The notes under the pieces: generated by a model
The model's database searches: none
The model's input: the letters and a program-made list of their open reading frames with translations, nothing else
Told to the model about the DNA's origin: nothing
Translations under genes and position numbers: made by a program
In this document: piece by piece, positions 43,624 through 51,677 of the stretch
How positions within the stretch are numbered: position 1 is the first letter of the stretch
Layout: every line of letters starts with the position of its first letter
NCBI GenBank assembly: GCA_958431815.1
Contig: CAUASB010000003.1
Location: forward strand, 1-64,000
Direction: 5' to 3'
DNA length: 64,000 bases
Source of the DNA: an uncultured Eggerthella sp.
Lineage (GTDB): Bacteria > Actinomycetota > Coriobacteriia > Coriobacteriales > Eggerthellaceae

Positions 43624-44976
43624 CTAAGAGCGCAGGCGGCCGCGAATCTCAAGGACGTGGGCGATGTTCTTGGCAACTTCGCCCGCCACGTGCAAGCGGC
43701 CGCGCTCGTAAAGAACCTTGCCGTCGACCATGGTCATGGAAACGTCGCCGTTGCCTACCGAGCCCAAAAGCGCCGAAACCGGGTCGGACGTGGGCGTGGA
43801 GTGCGAGCCGGAAAGGTCGACCGCAACGATGTCGGCGCGCTTGCCTACTTCGAGCGAGCCCACCTTGTCGTCGATACGCAATGCCTGAGCGGCACGCAGC
43901 GTGCCCATCTCCATCAGCGTCTTCGAATCGAGGAATTCACCGGTAAGCGCACGCTGGATGAACAGCTCCATGCGCATTTCGCCGAAGATGTCCATAGAAT
44001 CGATGGAGGCAGGAGCGCCCGTTCCCAAGCCGACGCGCATGCCGGAGCGCAAGTACTCGCTTACCGGTGCCACGCCCATGCCCAGCTGGGCATTCAGGCT
44101 GGGGCATGCGCATACCGCAACGTCATAGTCGCGCAGATGCCTGATATCCTCGTCGTTCACTCGCACGCCGTAAACGATCATCACGTTTTCCGCTTCGAAC
44201 AAACCCCAGTTCAGCACGTAGTTTACCGGCGTTGCGGAAGTGGGAAGCCAAGGCGGAACCTCCATGAAGCCCTGCAGGCCCAGATCGTCGTCAAGGCCGG
44301 AAGGAGCGCCGTACTTCACGAATTTGTACTCTTCGTTGCTGCCCGCCAGGTCCATGGCAATGGGCAAATCGCCGTTTTCCGTGGCGTACTTGGCAACGCT
44401 GCGGTACAGCTCGGGGTTGCACTCGTATACCGGAGCCGGGGCAACGCCCAGCGAAATGCGGTCGGAGTCGATGTCCTGCGACCACTTCTCCAAGTCGCTG
44501 TCAGCCTTCTTGATGGCGTAGTTCACCAGGCGCTTGTCGATGGCGCCCGCCTCGCGATAGAACACGCCGCGAAGGCCAAGCTTCTGGGCTGCAGAAACGC
44601 TGGCGCCCGTAGCGGTGATGTCGGCCACCGTCGTAACACCCGAGGAAAGCGATTCAAGACCGCCCAGGAAGGCGGAGTCGAACGCTTCTGCATAGGAAAT
44701 GCGCTTGCGCAAAGCGGCGATTTCCTTACGCCAGGAAACGAAGGGCAAATCATGCACCAAGCCGCGGAACACAGCGTCTTCCATACGGGCATGCAGGTCA
44801 ATGAAGCCCGGGGTGAGCGCTGCCATGCCGAAATCTTTCACTTCTTCATTGGGATAACGCAGACGCATCATCTCTGCATCGCCGATGTCGGCAATGGCTC
44901 CATCTTTGACGAAAACAGCGCCATGTTCGATAGGTTCAGACGAAACCGGAACAACATATTCAGCGATCAGTAGCAT
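43624..44976 (-). CDS. Amidohydrolase-fold protein without metal ligands (MtaD/SahH-deaminase-like)
   Basis: 450 residues from ATG 44976, which has AGGAGG six bases upstream; an ATG at 44982 would touch the ribosome-binding site. It aligns by eye over its whole length with the MTA/SAH deaminase family: LTPGFIDLHARMEDAVFRGL, VCACPSLNAQLGMGVAPV, VGLGTGAPASIDSMDIFGEMR, GSLEVGKRADIVAVDL. But the metal site is gone: the HxH motif is H62-A-R64, the later histidine is D209, the following Glu is G212, the second His is Y269 and the aspartate of GTD is G320. The frame is intact, so it is under selection as a non-zinc protein. Divergent from menG. Confidence 0.82.
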   Translation of the reverse strand: MLLIAEYVVPVSSEPIEHGAVFVKDGAIADIGDAEMMRLRYPNEEVKDFGMAALTPGFIDLHARMEDAVFRGLVHDLPFVSWRKEIAALRKRISYAEAFDSAFLGGLESLSSGVTTVADITATGASVSAAQKLGLRGVFYREAGAIDKRLVNYAIKKADSDLEKWSQDIDSDRISLGVAPAPVYECNPELYRSVAKYATENGDLPIAMDLAGSNEEYKFVKYGAPSGLDDDLGLQGFMEVPPWLPTSATPVNYVLNWGLFEAENVMIVYGVRVNDEDIRHLRDYDVAVCACPSLNAQLGMGVAPVSEYLRSGMRVGLGTGAPASIDSMDIFGEMRMELFIQRALTGEFLDSKTLMEMGTLRAAQALRIDDKVGSLEVGKRADIVAVDLSGSHSTPTSDPVSALLGSVGNGDVSMTMVDGKVLYERGRLHVAGEVAKNIAHVLEIRGRLRS

Positions 44977-45005
44977 GCGCATCCTCCTGATAGAGTAATT
45001 CTTTG

Positions 45006-45094
45006 CAATGATAGCATTGCAGCGTTTATATCATGCCGTTTTTCACAGACCCCTAACGAGCAAGATGCGCAAGCGCGGTGTTCTTGTCTATAAT
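45006..45094. promoter_or_regulatory. Divergent promoter region of the amidohydrolase-like gene and menG
   Basis: Contains the palindrome TGCAATG-ATAG-CATTGCA (45006-45023) and, on the plus strand, a perfect -10 TATAAT (45089-45094) 48 bases before the menG ATG. No convincing -35 for menG was found. The palindrome is 30 bases before the amidohydrolase-like start and may be an operator. Confidence 0.45.
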
Positions 45095-45141
45095 CAGCTA
45101 ACGCATACAGCATTACTACGTATATAAGGACGCGATAGCGC

Positions 45142-45912
45142 ATGAGCAATGCCCCCGAAAAGCAGGCAGACCATTCCATCGACACCGCCACGGGCCAAGA
45201 GGCACCGGCCGAGCTGTCTTCAGCGCGCGTGAAGAAGATCTTCACCGACATTGCCTGGAAATACGAGCGCTTCAACAAGCTTTCCAGCTTCGGACAGTAC
45301 CGCAGCTGGCTGCGCACGCTCATCGACAAATCGCCTATCACGAAAGACACGCTGATGCTCGACATCGCCGGCGGTACGGGCGACGTCACCTTCACCGCCT
45401 GCGCGCGCAAGAAGCCGAAGAGCATCATCCTTTCCGACTACACGCCCGCCATGTTGGAGGTGGCGCAGAGCCGTCTTGACAGCGGCGAGGCAAACGGGGT
45501 TCCCGTTGAGCTTGCCGTGGTTGACGGGCAGGATATCCCCTACGAAGACGAGTCGTTCGATGTGATTACCATGTCATACGGCATCCGCAACATGCCCGAA
45601 CGAGAACGCGCGCTTTCGGAGATGTACCGCGTGCTGAAGCCCGGCGGCGCGCTGTGCGTGCTGGAGTTTTCCACCCCGCCCAACCCGCTTATGCGCTTCG
45701 GGTACAACCTGTACTTGCGCTGGGGTATTCCCGCATGGGGCAAGATCGTTACCGGCGATGCATCGGGGTTTGTGTACCTGGCCAAATCCATCAAGGCCTT
45801 CCCCAACCAAGAAGGGTTTTCCCGCATGCTGAAAGACGCGGGCTTTTCACGCGTGGAATACACCAACGTCACATTCGGCGTTGCCGCCGTGCACATCGCA
45901 TACAAGGAGTAG
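45142..45912 (+). CDS. menG: Demethylmenaquinone methyltransferase
   Basis: 256 residues. VKKIFTDIAWKYERFNKLSSFGQYRSWLR is the UbiE/MenG N-terminal signature; the SAM site is DIAGGTGD (74-81); YGIRNMPERERALSEMYRVLKPGGALCVLEFS and YLAKSIKAFPNQEGFSRMLKDAGF complete the family pattern. It methylates demethylmenaquinone to menaquinone. An extra 25-residue polar N-terminus precedes the domain. Standing beside a degenerate amidohydrolase, in a family that includes the futalosine-pathway deaminase, is suggestive but not proof of a link. Confidence 0.95.
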   Translation: MSNAPEKQADHSIDTATGQEAPAELSSARVKKIFTDIAWKYERFNKLSSFGQYRSWLRTLIDKSPITKDTLMLDIAGGTGDVTFTACARKKPKSIILSDYTPAMLEVAQSRLDSGEANGVPVELAVVDGQDIPYEDESFDVITMSYGIRNMPERERALSEMYRVLKPGGALCVLEFSTPPNPLMRFGYNLYLRWGIPAWGKIVTGDASGFVYLAKSIKAFPNQEGFSRMLKDAGFSRVEYTNVTFGVAAVHIAYKE

Positions 45913-46089
45913 TGGCAAATCAAGCCTCTGCTGTGGCAAATTTGGGACCTAAAGCACGACTTCTACAGCAATAAAGCGCTGCTGACGCTGTTTTTCTCGT
46001 TTCAGCCCTCGGGGGCCGTCCTTTCCCCTGCCCATCGTGCTTTCGGGGGCATTTTTGCCAAATCACCGCCAAATTTCAACGCAAACAAA

Positions 46090-46126
46090 AAAGCGCGCTT
46101 ACGGGACGATCCCGCAAGCGCGCTTT
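46090..46126 (-). terminator. Terminator of the flavin reductase gene
   Basis: Minus strand: 16-bp stem with one G-U pair (46090-46105, 46111-46126), 5-base loop, followed by TTTTTTG. Also lies downstream of menG on the other strand, where one pair is lost. Confidence 0.88.
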
Positions 46127-46163
46127 GCTCTTTATGCTGCCGTGATGTATGCGCCCGTAAAAG

Positions 46164-46688
46164 CTATTCGATAACGTAAGCCGCTACGATTTCGGCATAG
46201 TAGGCGGTGTGCTTGTTGGGGCCGCCCAGGGCCTCTTCGGCGGGGTACCACTTCTCAACGTCGGCGGCATCGAGATTCGCCAAGTCCTGCTCTTGCTTGA
46301 ACAGCACGCGGCATTCCAGGGTAAGGGGAAGCTCGCGGATGCCCGGCACCTGAACCTTTTCAGGCTCTTCCAGGGTAAGGCCCAGCTCAGCGATCTTGTC
46401 CATGTCACGGCCCGACTTTGCACCGCATACAGCCGTGATCTTCTTGTCGAACTCGCCCATGGGGAGGTTAACCGTGAACTCACCGGTGGCATCCAGGAAT
46501 TCCTTAGTGAAACGGCTTTCACGCACATACGTGATGAACAGGGGCTTGCCCCATTCGATTGCCATGCCACCCCAGCTGATAGTCATGGTGTTTACCTGGT
46601 CGTCTTTTTTGGTAGTAAGCAGAACGGCGTCGTTTACCTTCTGCATGATTTCGCCAGCATGTTCGATAACGTTGATGGAACGCTTCAT
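46164..46688 (-). CDS. Flavin reductase-like domain protein
   Basis: 174 residues. NTMTISWGGMAIEWGKPLFITYVRESRFTKEFLDATGEFTVNLP is the FMN-binding split-barrel core of the flavin reductase-like family, which uses NAD(P)H to reduce FMN or hosts tightly bound flavin. A cytoplasmic protein by sequence. GGAG lies before the ATG. Substrate and partner are not deducible; no monooxygenase gene is adjacent. Confidence 0.87.
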   Translation of the reverse strand: MKRSINVIEHAGEIMQKVNDAVLLTTKKDDQVNTMTISWGGMAIEWGKPLFITYVRESRFTKEFLDATGEFTVNLPMGEFDKKITAVCGAKSGRDMDKIAELGLTLEEPEKVQVPGIRELPLTLECRVLFKQEQDLANLDAADVEKWYPAEEALGGPNKHTAYYAEIVAAYVIE

Positions 46689-46738
46689 TGTTTCTCCTTT
46701 GCACGGTTTTCGCAGTTGATTATAGCGAAACAGCAGGA

Positions 46739-49144
46739 TCAGTACGCCTCATCGAGCGGAGCGTGCGCCTTCACATCGCAGTCCAAATCGAAGAACTTAT
46801 GCTGCTGATAGCGATGCAGCCCCACCAGGGCGATCATGGCAGCGTTGTCAGTGCAGGCAGAAAGCGGCGGCATGGTTAGGCGCACACCCATCTGCTGGCA
46901 CATTGCCTCGTAAGCCGCCCGAAGCTCGGGGTTGGCGGCAACACCGCCGCCAAGGCAGAACTCCTTGGCACCCGTTTGCCGAAGCGCCGCACGCGCCTTC
47001 GCCACTTGCACGTCGATAACCGCAGCTTGAAAGCTTGCCGCAACATCGGCTTGATTGATTTCTCGGCCCGCCTGCTGTTCCTTCTGCAGATACGTCATGA
47101 CCGAGGTTTTCAGGCCCGAGAGCGAGAACTGCAAATCACCCGAATGCAGCAGCGCACGAGGGAACCGCACCGCCTTGGGGTTGCCCTTTTCCGCCAACGC
47201 AGAGATAAGCGGGCCACCCGGGTAGCCAAGCCCCATGGCCTTCGCCACCTTGTCGAACGCTTCGCCCACCGCATCGTCGAGCGTAGATCCAAGCGTGGTG
47301 TAATTACCCCAGTCTTTCACGTGCACCAGCATGGTATGGCCGCCCGATACCAACGAAACCACCATAGGCGGCTTGATGTCGGGGCAAGCTATTTTGTTCG
47401 CATACAGGTGGCCCTCCAAGTGGTTCACACCTACCAGTGGCACATCGCATGCCCATGCCAGACCCTTGGCAAACGCAAGGCCTACCACCAAAGCGCCTAC
47501 CAAACCTGGCGCATACGTCACCGAAACCGCCACCAAATCGTTCCAAGAAAGGTCAGCCCGACCGGTGCGCTCGCGCGCCTGGGCCAAGCACTCGATTGCC
47601 ACGCCGCCGATAGCTTCGATGTGCTTACGACTGGCAATTTCGGGAACAACACCGCCGAAACGAGAATGGAAATCGATCTGAGACGCCACCACATCGGAAA
47701 CGATGGTGCCCGCTTCGTCGATAAGAGCGGCAGCGGTTTCGTCGCACGAAGACTCCAAGGCCAAAATGAGCTTGCCGGAAAGGGGCACGCGCTTCCCTTC
47801 CGCTTCGGCAGTCTTCGCTGCAGCCGCATTCAGGCGCAGCTCCATGCCCGCCACGTCATGCTCGGCAACAGGGAGCGGGCCTGCATAAATGCAAGCGTCT
47901 TCCCTGTCGGAATAGTAGTGCGGGCGCGTGCCGATGCACTTCAGGCCCAAGCGCTCATAAAACGCATGGGCGCCCGTATTCGATGCACGAACCTCGAGCG
48001 TCATTTCCTTAGCACCCAAATCGCGCGCATCAAGGGCGATACGCGCCAGCAATTCCTGCGCAATGCCCTGGCGGCGATAGGCGGGATCGGAAGCCACCTT
48101 CAGCAACTGCACCTGGCCATCGTTGATCCAGCCGCCGGCGTACCCTACCAGCTTTGCCTCGCCGACATTGACTGTGCGCTTGCGCGTGTCGGCCACCTCG
48201 TACGCCGCCCACCAGGTGCGGTCGGCGCGCGGCAATTCATCAAGCACCTGTTCTGCATTCCAAGCGTCCGTTCCCATGACCTGGGATTCCAACGCCGCAA
48301 CCGCCGGCGCCCATACCGCTTCAAGGGGTTGGTAGCGGATTACCGAACCACCCTGAACACCTGACTCAAGATCCTTAGCATCAAGAGCATTGGCCGCTTC
48401 GTCTTGCTTGGCGAATTTGATGCGCTCATGTTCTTCGGCGTCGGAAAGGCGTGTGTACACCGGCAAGAGCGCGCATGGGTCGCCCAAAGACTGGCTATCG
48501 GGGTCGAAGGTACCTTCCGACCAGGCACTTTGCGCAGCAAGAAGCAGACCGAGTCCAGTTGGGTAGCGCTCTTCTTCCCCAGCGATTTCGCCATGGCCCA
48601 CACACAGATCGGCGTATTTTTTCAGCGCATCGCCCACAATGCGTTGCGAGGCATCTGCGCCAAGCCATTCGGGAAGGGCGGCCGCCTTCATAACGGTATC
48701 TGCGTTCAAACGTTCGATTCCCGCCTCGGTAACGCGATAGCGCACAGGGTACACTTCCTTACGCATAGCGTCGCCTAATACCGCTATCGAACCGCGCACG
48801 CCACGGGCCCACTGCTGCCATGCCTGCGCATCGGAAGTAGACACGCCGAACAGCGCAACGCCCAGCCCGATGGCTATGCCCTTCGCGCTAGCAAGGCAGA
48901 TGCGCACACCCGTAAACGATCCTGGGCCGCGACCGCACACCACGCAGGCAACTTCGTCGCGAGAAACGCCGTGCTCGGCCAACAGGGCGTCCACTTCAGG
49001 AAGCAGCTTCTTGTTCGATGCGCGAAACGCCCCCACTTCGTGGGAGGCAACGCATTCGATGGCTTTCTCGGCACGGTTCAGCCGACCCAAGCCAAGCGAA
49101 ATCATTTCATTGGCAGTATCGAAGGCAACTACGTAGTTCTTCAT
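46739..49144 (-). CDS. tsaD: TsaB-RimI-TsaD fusion (t6A biosynthesis and N-acetyltransferase)
   Basis: 801 residues in one frame. TsaB-like domain 1-235 (FDTANEMISLGLG, CGRGPGSFTGVRICLA at 70-85); GNAT acetyltransferase domain about 268-425 with the acetyl-CoA loop RRQGIA (357-362) and SNTGAHAFYERLGL, as in RimI; TsaD/Kae1 domain about 457-801 with LALESSCDETAAAL, the iron-binding HLEGH (575-579) and SGGHTML. TsaD moves the threonylcarbamoyl group to A37 of ANN-decoding tRNAs, TsaB is its partner, RimI acetylates S18 and other termini. All three are usually separate genes that are neighbours; here they are joined by linkers at 235-268 and 425-457. tsaE is upstream. Confidence 0.94.
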   Translation of the reverse strand: MKNYVVAFDTANEMISLGLGRLNRAEKAIECVASHEVGAFRASNKKLLPEVDALLAEHGVSRDEVACVVCGRGPGSFTGVRICLASAKGIAIGLGVALFGVSTSDAQAWQQWARGVRGSIAVLGDAMRKEVYPVRYRVTEAGIERLNADTVMKAAALPEWLGADASQRIVGDALKKYADLCVGHGEIAGEEERYPTGLGLLLAAQSAWSEGTFDPDSQSLGDPCALLPVYTRLSDAEEHERIKFAKQDEAANALDAKDLESGVQGGSVIRYQPLEAVWAPAVAALESQVMGTDAWNAEQVLDELPRADRTWWAAYEVADTRKRTVNVGEAKLVGYAGGWINDGQVQLLKVASDPAYRRQGIAQELLARIALDARDLGAKEMTLEVRASNTGAHAFYERLGLKCIGTRPHYYSDREDACIYAGPLPVAEHDVAGMELRLNAAAAKTAEAEGKRVPLSGKLILALESSCDETAAALIDEAGTIVSDVVASQIDFHSRFGGVVPEIASRKHIEAIGGVAIECLAQARERTGRADLSWNDLVAVSVTYAPGLVGALVVGLAFAKGLAWACDVPLVGVNHLEGHLYANKIACPDIKPPMVVSLVSGGHTMLVHVKDWGNYTTLGSTLDDAVGEAFDKVAKAMGLGYPGGPLISALAEKGNPKAVRFPRALLHSGDLQFSLSGLKTSVMTYLQKEQQAGREINQADVAASFQAAVIDVQVAKARAALRQTGAKEFCLGGGVAANPELRAAYEAMCQQMGVRLTMPPLSACTDNAAMIALVGLHRYQQHKFFDLDCDVKAHAPLDEAY

Positions 49145-49291
49145 GCAAATCCTGTTCTTGCAGGGTGTTTTGTTTCGATAGCTATCCTAGCGCAAGCCCT
49201 GCGAAACGGAAAAGCCAGGCGTAACCACCCGCTCCTGAAATGCTCTACCCAGCCTCGAACCGACGAACAACTTCGACGATGGCCCCTCCTA

Positions 49292-49777
49292 TTAGCGTCG
49301 CTGCGCCAGTGCCGCCGCCCATGATTCAAGCAGCGCATCGGCGGAGCCAAATGCACGAGCACGAATGCTACGAGCGGTTTCACCTTCAACGCCGATAAAC
49401 ACCTCAAGGCGGTCTTCCGGCATTTCCTCGAGGAACTTCGACGCCCACTCCACGCAGCAAATGCCGTCGCCCTCCATATACTCATAGAAGGCAAGGTCTT
49501 CAAGCTGGTCGGTCGAATCGAGGCGATACAGGTCGAAATGGTATAGCGGAATGCGCCCTTCGGTGTACTCCACCACCAAATTGAACGTGGGGCTGGTTAC
49601 CGGCTCGGCAATGCCCAGCGCCACCGCAAGCCCCTGCGTGAAATGCGTTTTCCCCGCGCCAAGGTCGCCATCGAGCGTAATAACCGAACCAGGAACAACA
49701 GCCTCGGCCAATGCCGCTGCAACCGCCTGCGTTTCCTCAACCGAAGAGGTACGCGCTATTTCAGTCCACTCGAGCAT
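49292..49777 (-). CDS. tsaE: tRNA threonylcarbamoyladenosine biosynthesis ATPase TsaE
   Basis: 161 residues. GDLGAGKTHFTQGLA (P-loop), SPTFNLVVEY, LYHFDLYRLDS and VEWASKF are the family motifs. Binds the TsaB-TsaD complex and resets it by ATP hydrolysis. It lies 147 bases upstream of the TsaB-RimI-TsaD gene, so the whole set except TsaC is here. Confidence 0.96.
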   Translation of the reverse strand: MLEWTEIARTSSVEETQAVAAALAEAVVPGSVITLDGDLGAGKTHFTQGLAVALGIAEPVTSPTFNLVVEYTEGRIPLYHFDLYRLDSTDQLEDLAFYEYMEGDGICCVEWASKFLEEMPEDRLEVFIGVEGETARSIRARAFGSADALLESWAAALAQRR

Positions 49778-49946
49778 AAAGAAACCTTCCGTTAAAACCC
49801 TGACGCCCTAAGGCGCACGACACGAATAAATCAGCTAGCCAGGTAAAATCCTTCTGGAAGACCAGATCTTTGCAGCAAAAACCGGACGCCCAACCGCCTG
49901 GAGCAAAACGCCCAAAGGGCGTTAACAAACTCGGGGCATACGCCAA
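49778..49946. other. Intergenic region upstream of tsaE
   Basis: No supported gene. A small hairpin AACGCCC/GGGCGTT (49907-49913, 49917-49923) with a 3-base loop lies in it. The rest of the gap to folD is taken up by the structured element and a second hairpin, listed separately. Confidence 0.5.
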
Positions 49947-50072
49947 TAAAACAGCGAGCGCCGCTCTGGCGAGTGCGGGAAGCTTGAAAGAGGAAGCGGG
50001 CTGGCCTCTGGCCGCCCCGACCGATTGAAAGCTTCCCGCGCCGTCAGAGCGGCGCGCAGCGTCATCGCGTTT
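49947..50072 (-). ncRNA. Structured intergenic element, copy A (downstream of folD)
   Basis: 126 nt, read on the minus strand from AAACGCGATGACGCTGCGCG to GCTCGCTGTTTTA. Two long complementary blocks: GCGCCGCTCTG pairs with CAGAGCGGCGC, and GCGGGAAGCTT with AAGCTTCCCGC, around a loop of about 43 nt. The ends are nearly identical with copy B (56039-56165), while the paired bases differ in a compensatory way. It follows folD by 40 bases in the same direction and ends in TTTT, so it may act as a 3' end element or be a small RNA or dispersed repeat. Confidence 0.65.
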
Positions 50073-50080
50073 CGTGAGTC

Positions 50081-50106
50081 TTGCGTCGTTCGGCAGAACG
50101 ACGCAA
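50081..50106 (-). terminator. Hairpin directly after folD
   Basis: Perfect 11-bp stem TTGCGTCGTTC/GAACGACGCAA with a 4-base loop, 6 bases past the folD stop. No U-tract follows; copy A of the structured element comes next. Confidence 0.6.
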
Positions 50107-50112
50107 CAACAC

Positions 50113-50964
50113 TTACCTGATGGTCTTCTCCGCAGCGCACACGGTGTGTTCCATCGTCACCGACGTGGTAACAGAGCCCAGGCCGCCAGGAACAGGCGTG
50201 ATGGCATCGACGATGGGAGCCACGGAATCGTAGTCAACATCGCCGCACAGCTTACCGTCTTTGTCGAAGTTGATACCCACGTCCAGAACCGTCTGGCCTT
50301 CACGGAAGAAGGACGCATCGTAAGCGCGGGCGCGGCCCGTAGCACAAATGACAATATCGGCCGTGCGCATGATCTTGGCCAGATCCTCCGTACGGGAGTG
50401 GCAGATGGTAACGCTGGCGTTGCGGCGCAGCAGCAACATGGCAACGGGCTTGCCCACAACCAAGCTGCGGCCAACCACTACCACGTGCTTACCTTCTACG
50501 GGAATATTGTAGTAGTCGAGCGTCTTCACGCATGCCTCTGCCGTGCTGGGGGCATAGCCTTCCTTGGCATCGGTGAAAACCGCACCCAAAGAAGCCGTGG
50601 AAACACCATCAATATCCTTAGCCATGGCAAGCTCGTCACATACCAGCTTGTCTTCCATACCTTCAGGCAAGGGACGGAATACCAGGCAACCATGAATATT
50701 CGAATCGGCGTTGATGCGGCGAATCTGCAGCAACAGTTTTTCCTGGGAAACCTTTTCGTCCAGCTCGAATACACGGGTGGAAAGGCCCAATGCCTTGGCG
50801 CGCTTGCAAGCGGTGCGCTCGTAGCTCAAATCGTCGGGGCGCGCCCCCACGCGCACGATAGCGAGCGTAGGATCGATTCCAAGGATCTTCAGACGCTCAA
50901 CACGATGCGCCAAATCGGCGGCGATCGCATCGGTAACAGGCTTAGATTTCAATATTTGAGTCAT
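50113..50964 (-). CDS. folD: Bifunctional methylene-THF dehydrogenase / methenyl-THF cyclohydrolase
   Basis: 283 residues. IVRVGARPDDLSYERTACKRAKALGLS, HGCLVFRPLPEGME, KDIDGVSTASLG, VVVVGRSLVVGKPVAMLLLRRNASVTICHSRT, and ITPVPGGLGSVTTSVTMEHTV are all FolD motifs. In the first, lysine sits six residues after the tyrosine rather than four as in E. coli (YVASK); the same arrangement is recalled for clostridial FolD proteins, so it is a subclass feature rather than damage. It starts 2 bases after the fchA stop and is coupled to it. Confidence 0.96.
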   Translation of the reverse strand: MTQILKSKPVTDAIAADLAHRVERLKILGIDPTLAIVRVGARPDDLSYERTACKRAKALGLSTRVFELDEKVSQEKLLLQIRRINADSNIHGCLVFRPLPEGMEDKLVCDELAMAKDIDGVSTASLGAVFTDAKEGYAPSTAEACVKTLDYYNIPVEGKHVVVVGRSLVVGKPVAMLLLRRNASVTICHSRTEDLAKIMRTADIVICATGRARAYDASFFREGQTVLDVGINFDKDGKLCGDVDYDSVAPIVDAITPVPGGLGSVTTSVTMEHTVCAAEKTIR

Positions 50965-50966
50965 GC

Positions 50967-51581
50967 TTATCTGAGTCCCTCCAACACAAAAATGTAAATA
51001 TCGTCAGCTCGCTTGCCCCACTCAATAATGAGGCATTCCGTTTCGTCAGTGTAGCGCTTTGCAAGCTCACGGTCGGCAAGCATTTTAGCATTGACGTAGA
51101 TGTTCAGCGCCGCGCCTTTCAGAGCACCCTTCGCGAAGGAAACACCTGTGGCAACATCGGAAAGCGCCATCTTCGAGCCGTTGTGCGCCATAAAGTCGGA
51201 AAGCTCGATAACGCGCGCGCATGCCCTCATGATGGTGAGCGGCACTTCAATGGCATCGATCAGCGCTTTCTGCATCGCTTCCGTGCGGCGCGCCTTTTCT
51301 TCCTCGGTTGCACGGGGCATCTTGAAGCAAGCTGCCAACGGCGCAAACGCCTCGGCGTCCTTCCTCACCAAGCCAAGCAGCTCCTCACGAACCTGCTGCA
51401 GCTGGCGAAGGCATTCTTGCACGTCTTCTTCCACGTCAGCATAGCTTTTCTTGCCAACGGTCAGGTTGCCTACCATGGAGTTCAGGGCAGAGCCCAAGGC
51501 ACCCACATATGCAGCAGCGCCACCACCGCCAGGGGTTGGGGTACCGGCGGCAACCTCGTCTATAAATGTCCACTCACTCAA
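50967..51581 (-). CDS. fchA: Formiminotetrahydrofolate cyclodeaminase-type protein
   Basis: 204 residues, all-helical. FIDEVAAGTPTPGGGGAAAYVGALGSALNSMVGNLT is the N-terminal signature of the cyclodeaminase (FTCD C-domain) family, which turns 5-formimino-THF into 5,10-methenyl-THF and ammonia. A role as methenyl-THF cyclohydrolase has been described for FchA homologues in one-carbon pathways. Between fhs and folD, so it works on the same tetrahydrofolate intermediates. No hut or formiminotransferase gene is adjacent. Confidence 0.9.
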   Translation of the reverse strand: MSEWTFIDEVAAGTPTPGGGGAAAYVGALGSALNSMVGNLTVGKKSYADVEEDVQECLRQLQQVREELLGLVRKDAEAFAPLAACFKMPRATEEEKARRTEAMQKALIDAIEVPLTIMRACARVIELSDFMAHNGSKMALSDVATGVSFAKGALKGAALNIYVNAKMLADRELAKRYTDETECLIIEWGKRADDIYIFVLEGLR

Positions 51582-51677
51582 CGCGTTTCCCTATCATTCA
51601 ATTCATACAACACGGGCCAGCGCTCTTGCGCCAGCCCGATGATAGCGTGCTATTCTTTCCGGCAGTTTTCCCGCAGG

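Noticed and set aside
43624..44976. Amidohydrolase-like gene as a pseudogene
   Set aside because: No frameshift or internal stop, a good ribosome-binding site and well kept non-metal motifs over 450 residues indicate selection.
50113..50964. FolD with a lost catalytic lysine
   Set aside because: The lysine is shifted in the motif (YERTACK), a pattern recalled from clostridial FolD proteins, and all other motifs are intact, so inactivation is not supported.
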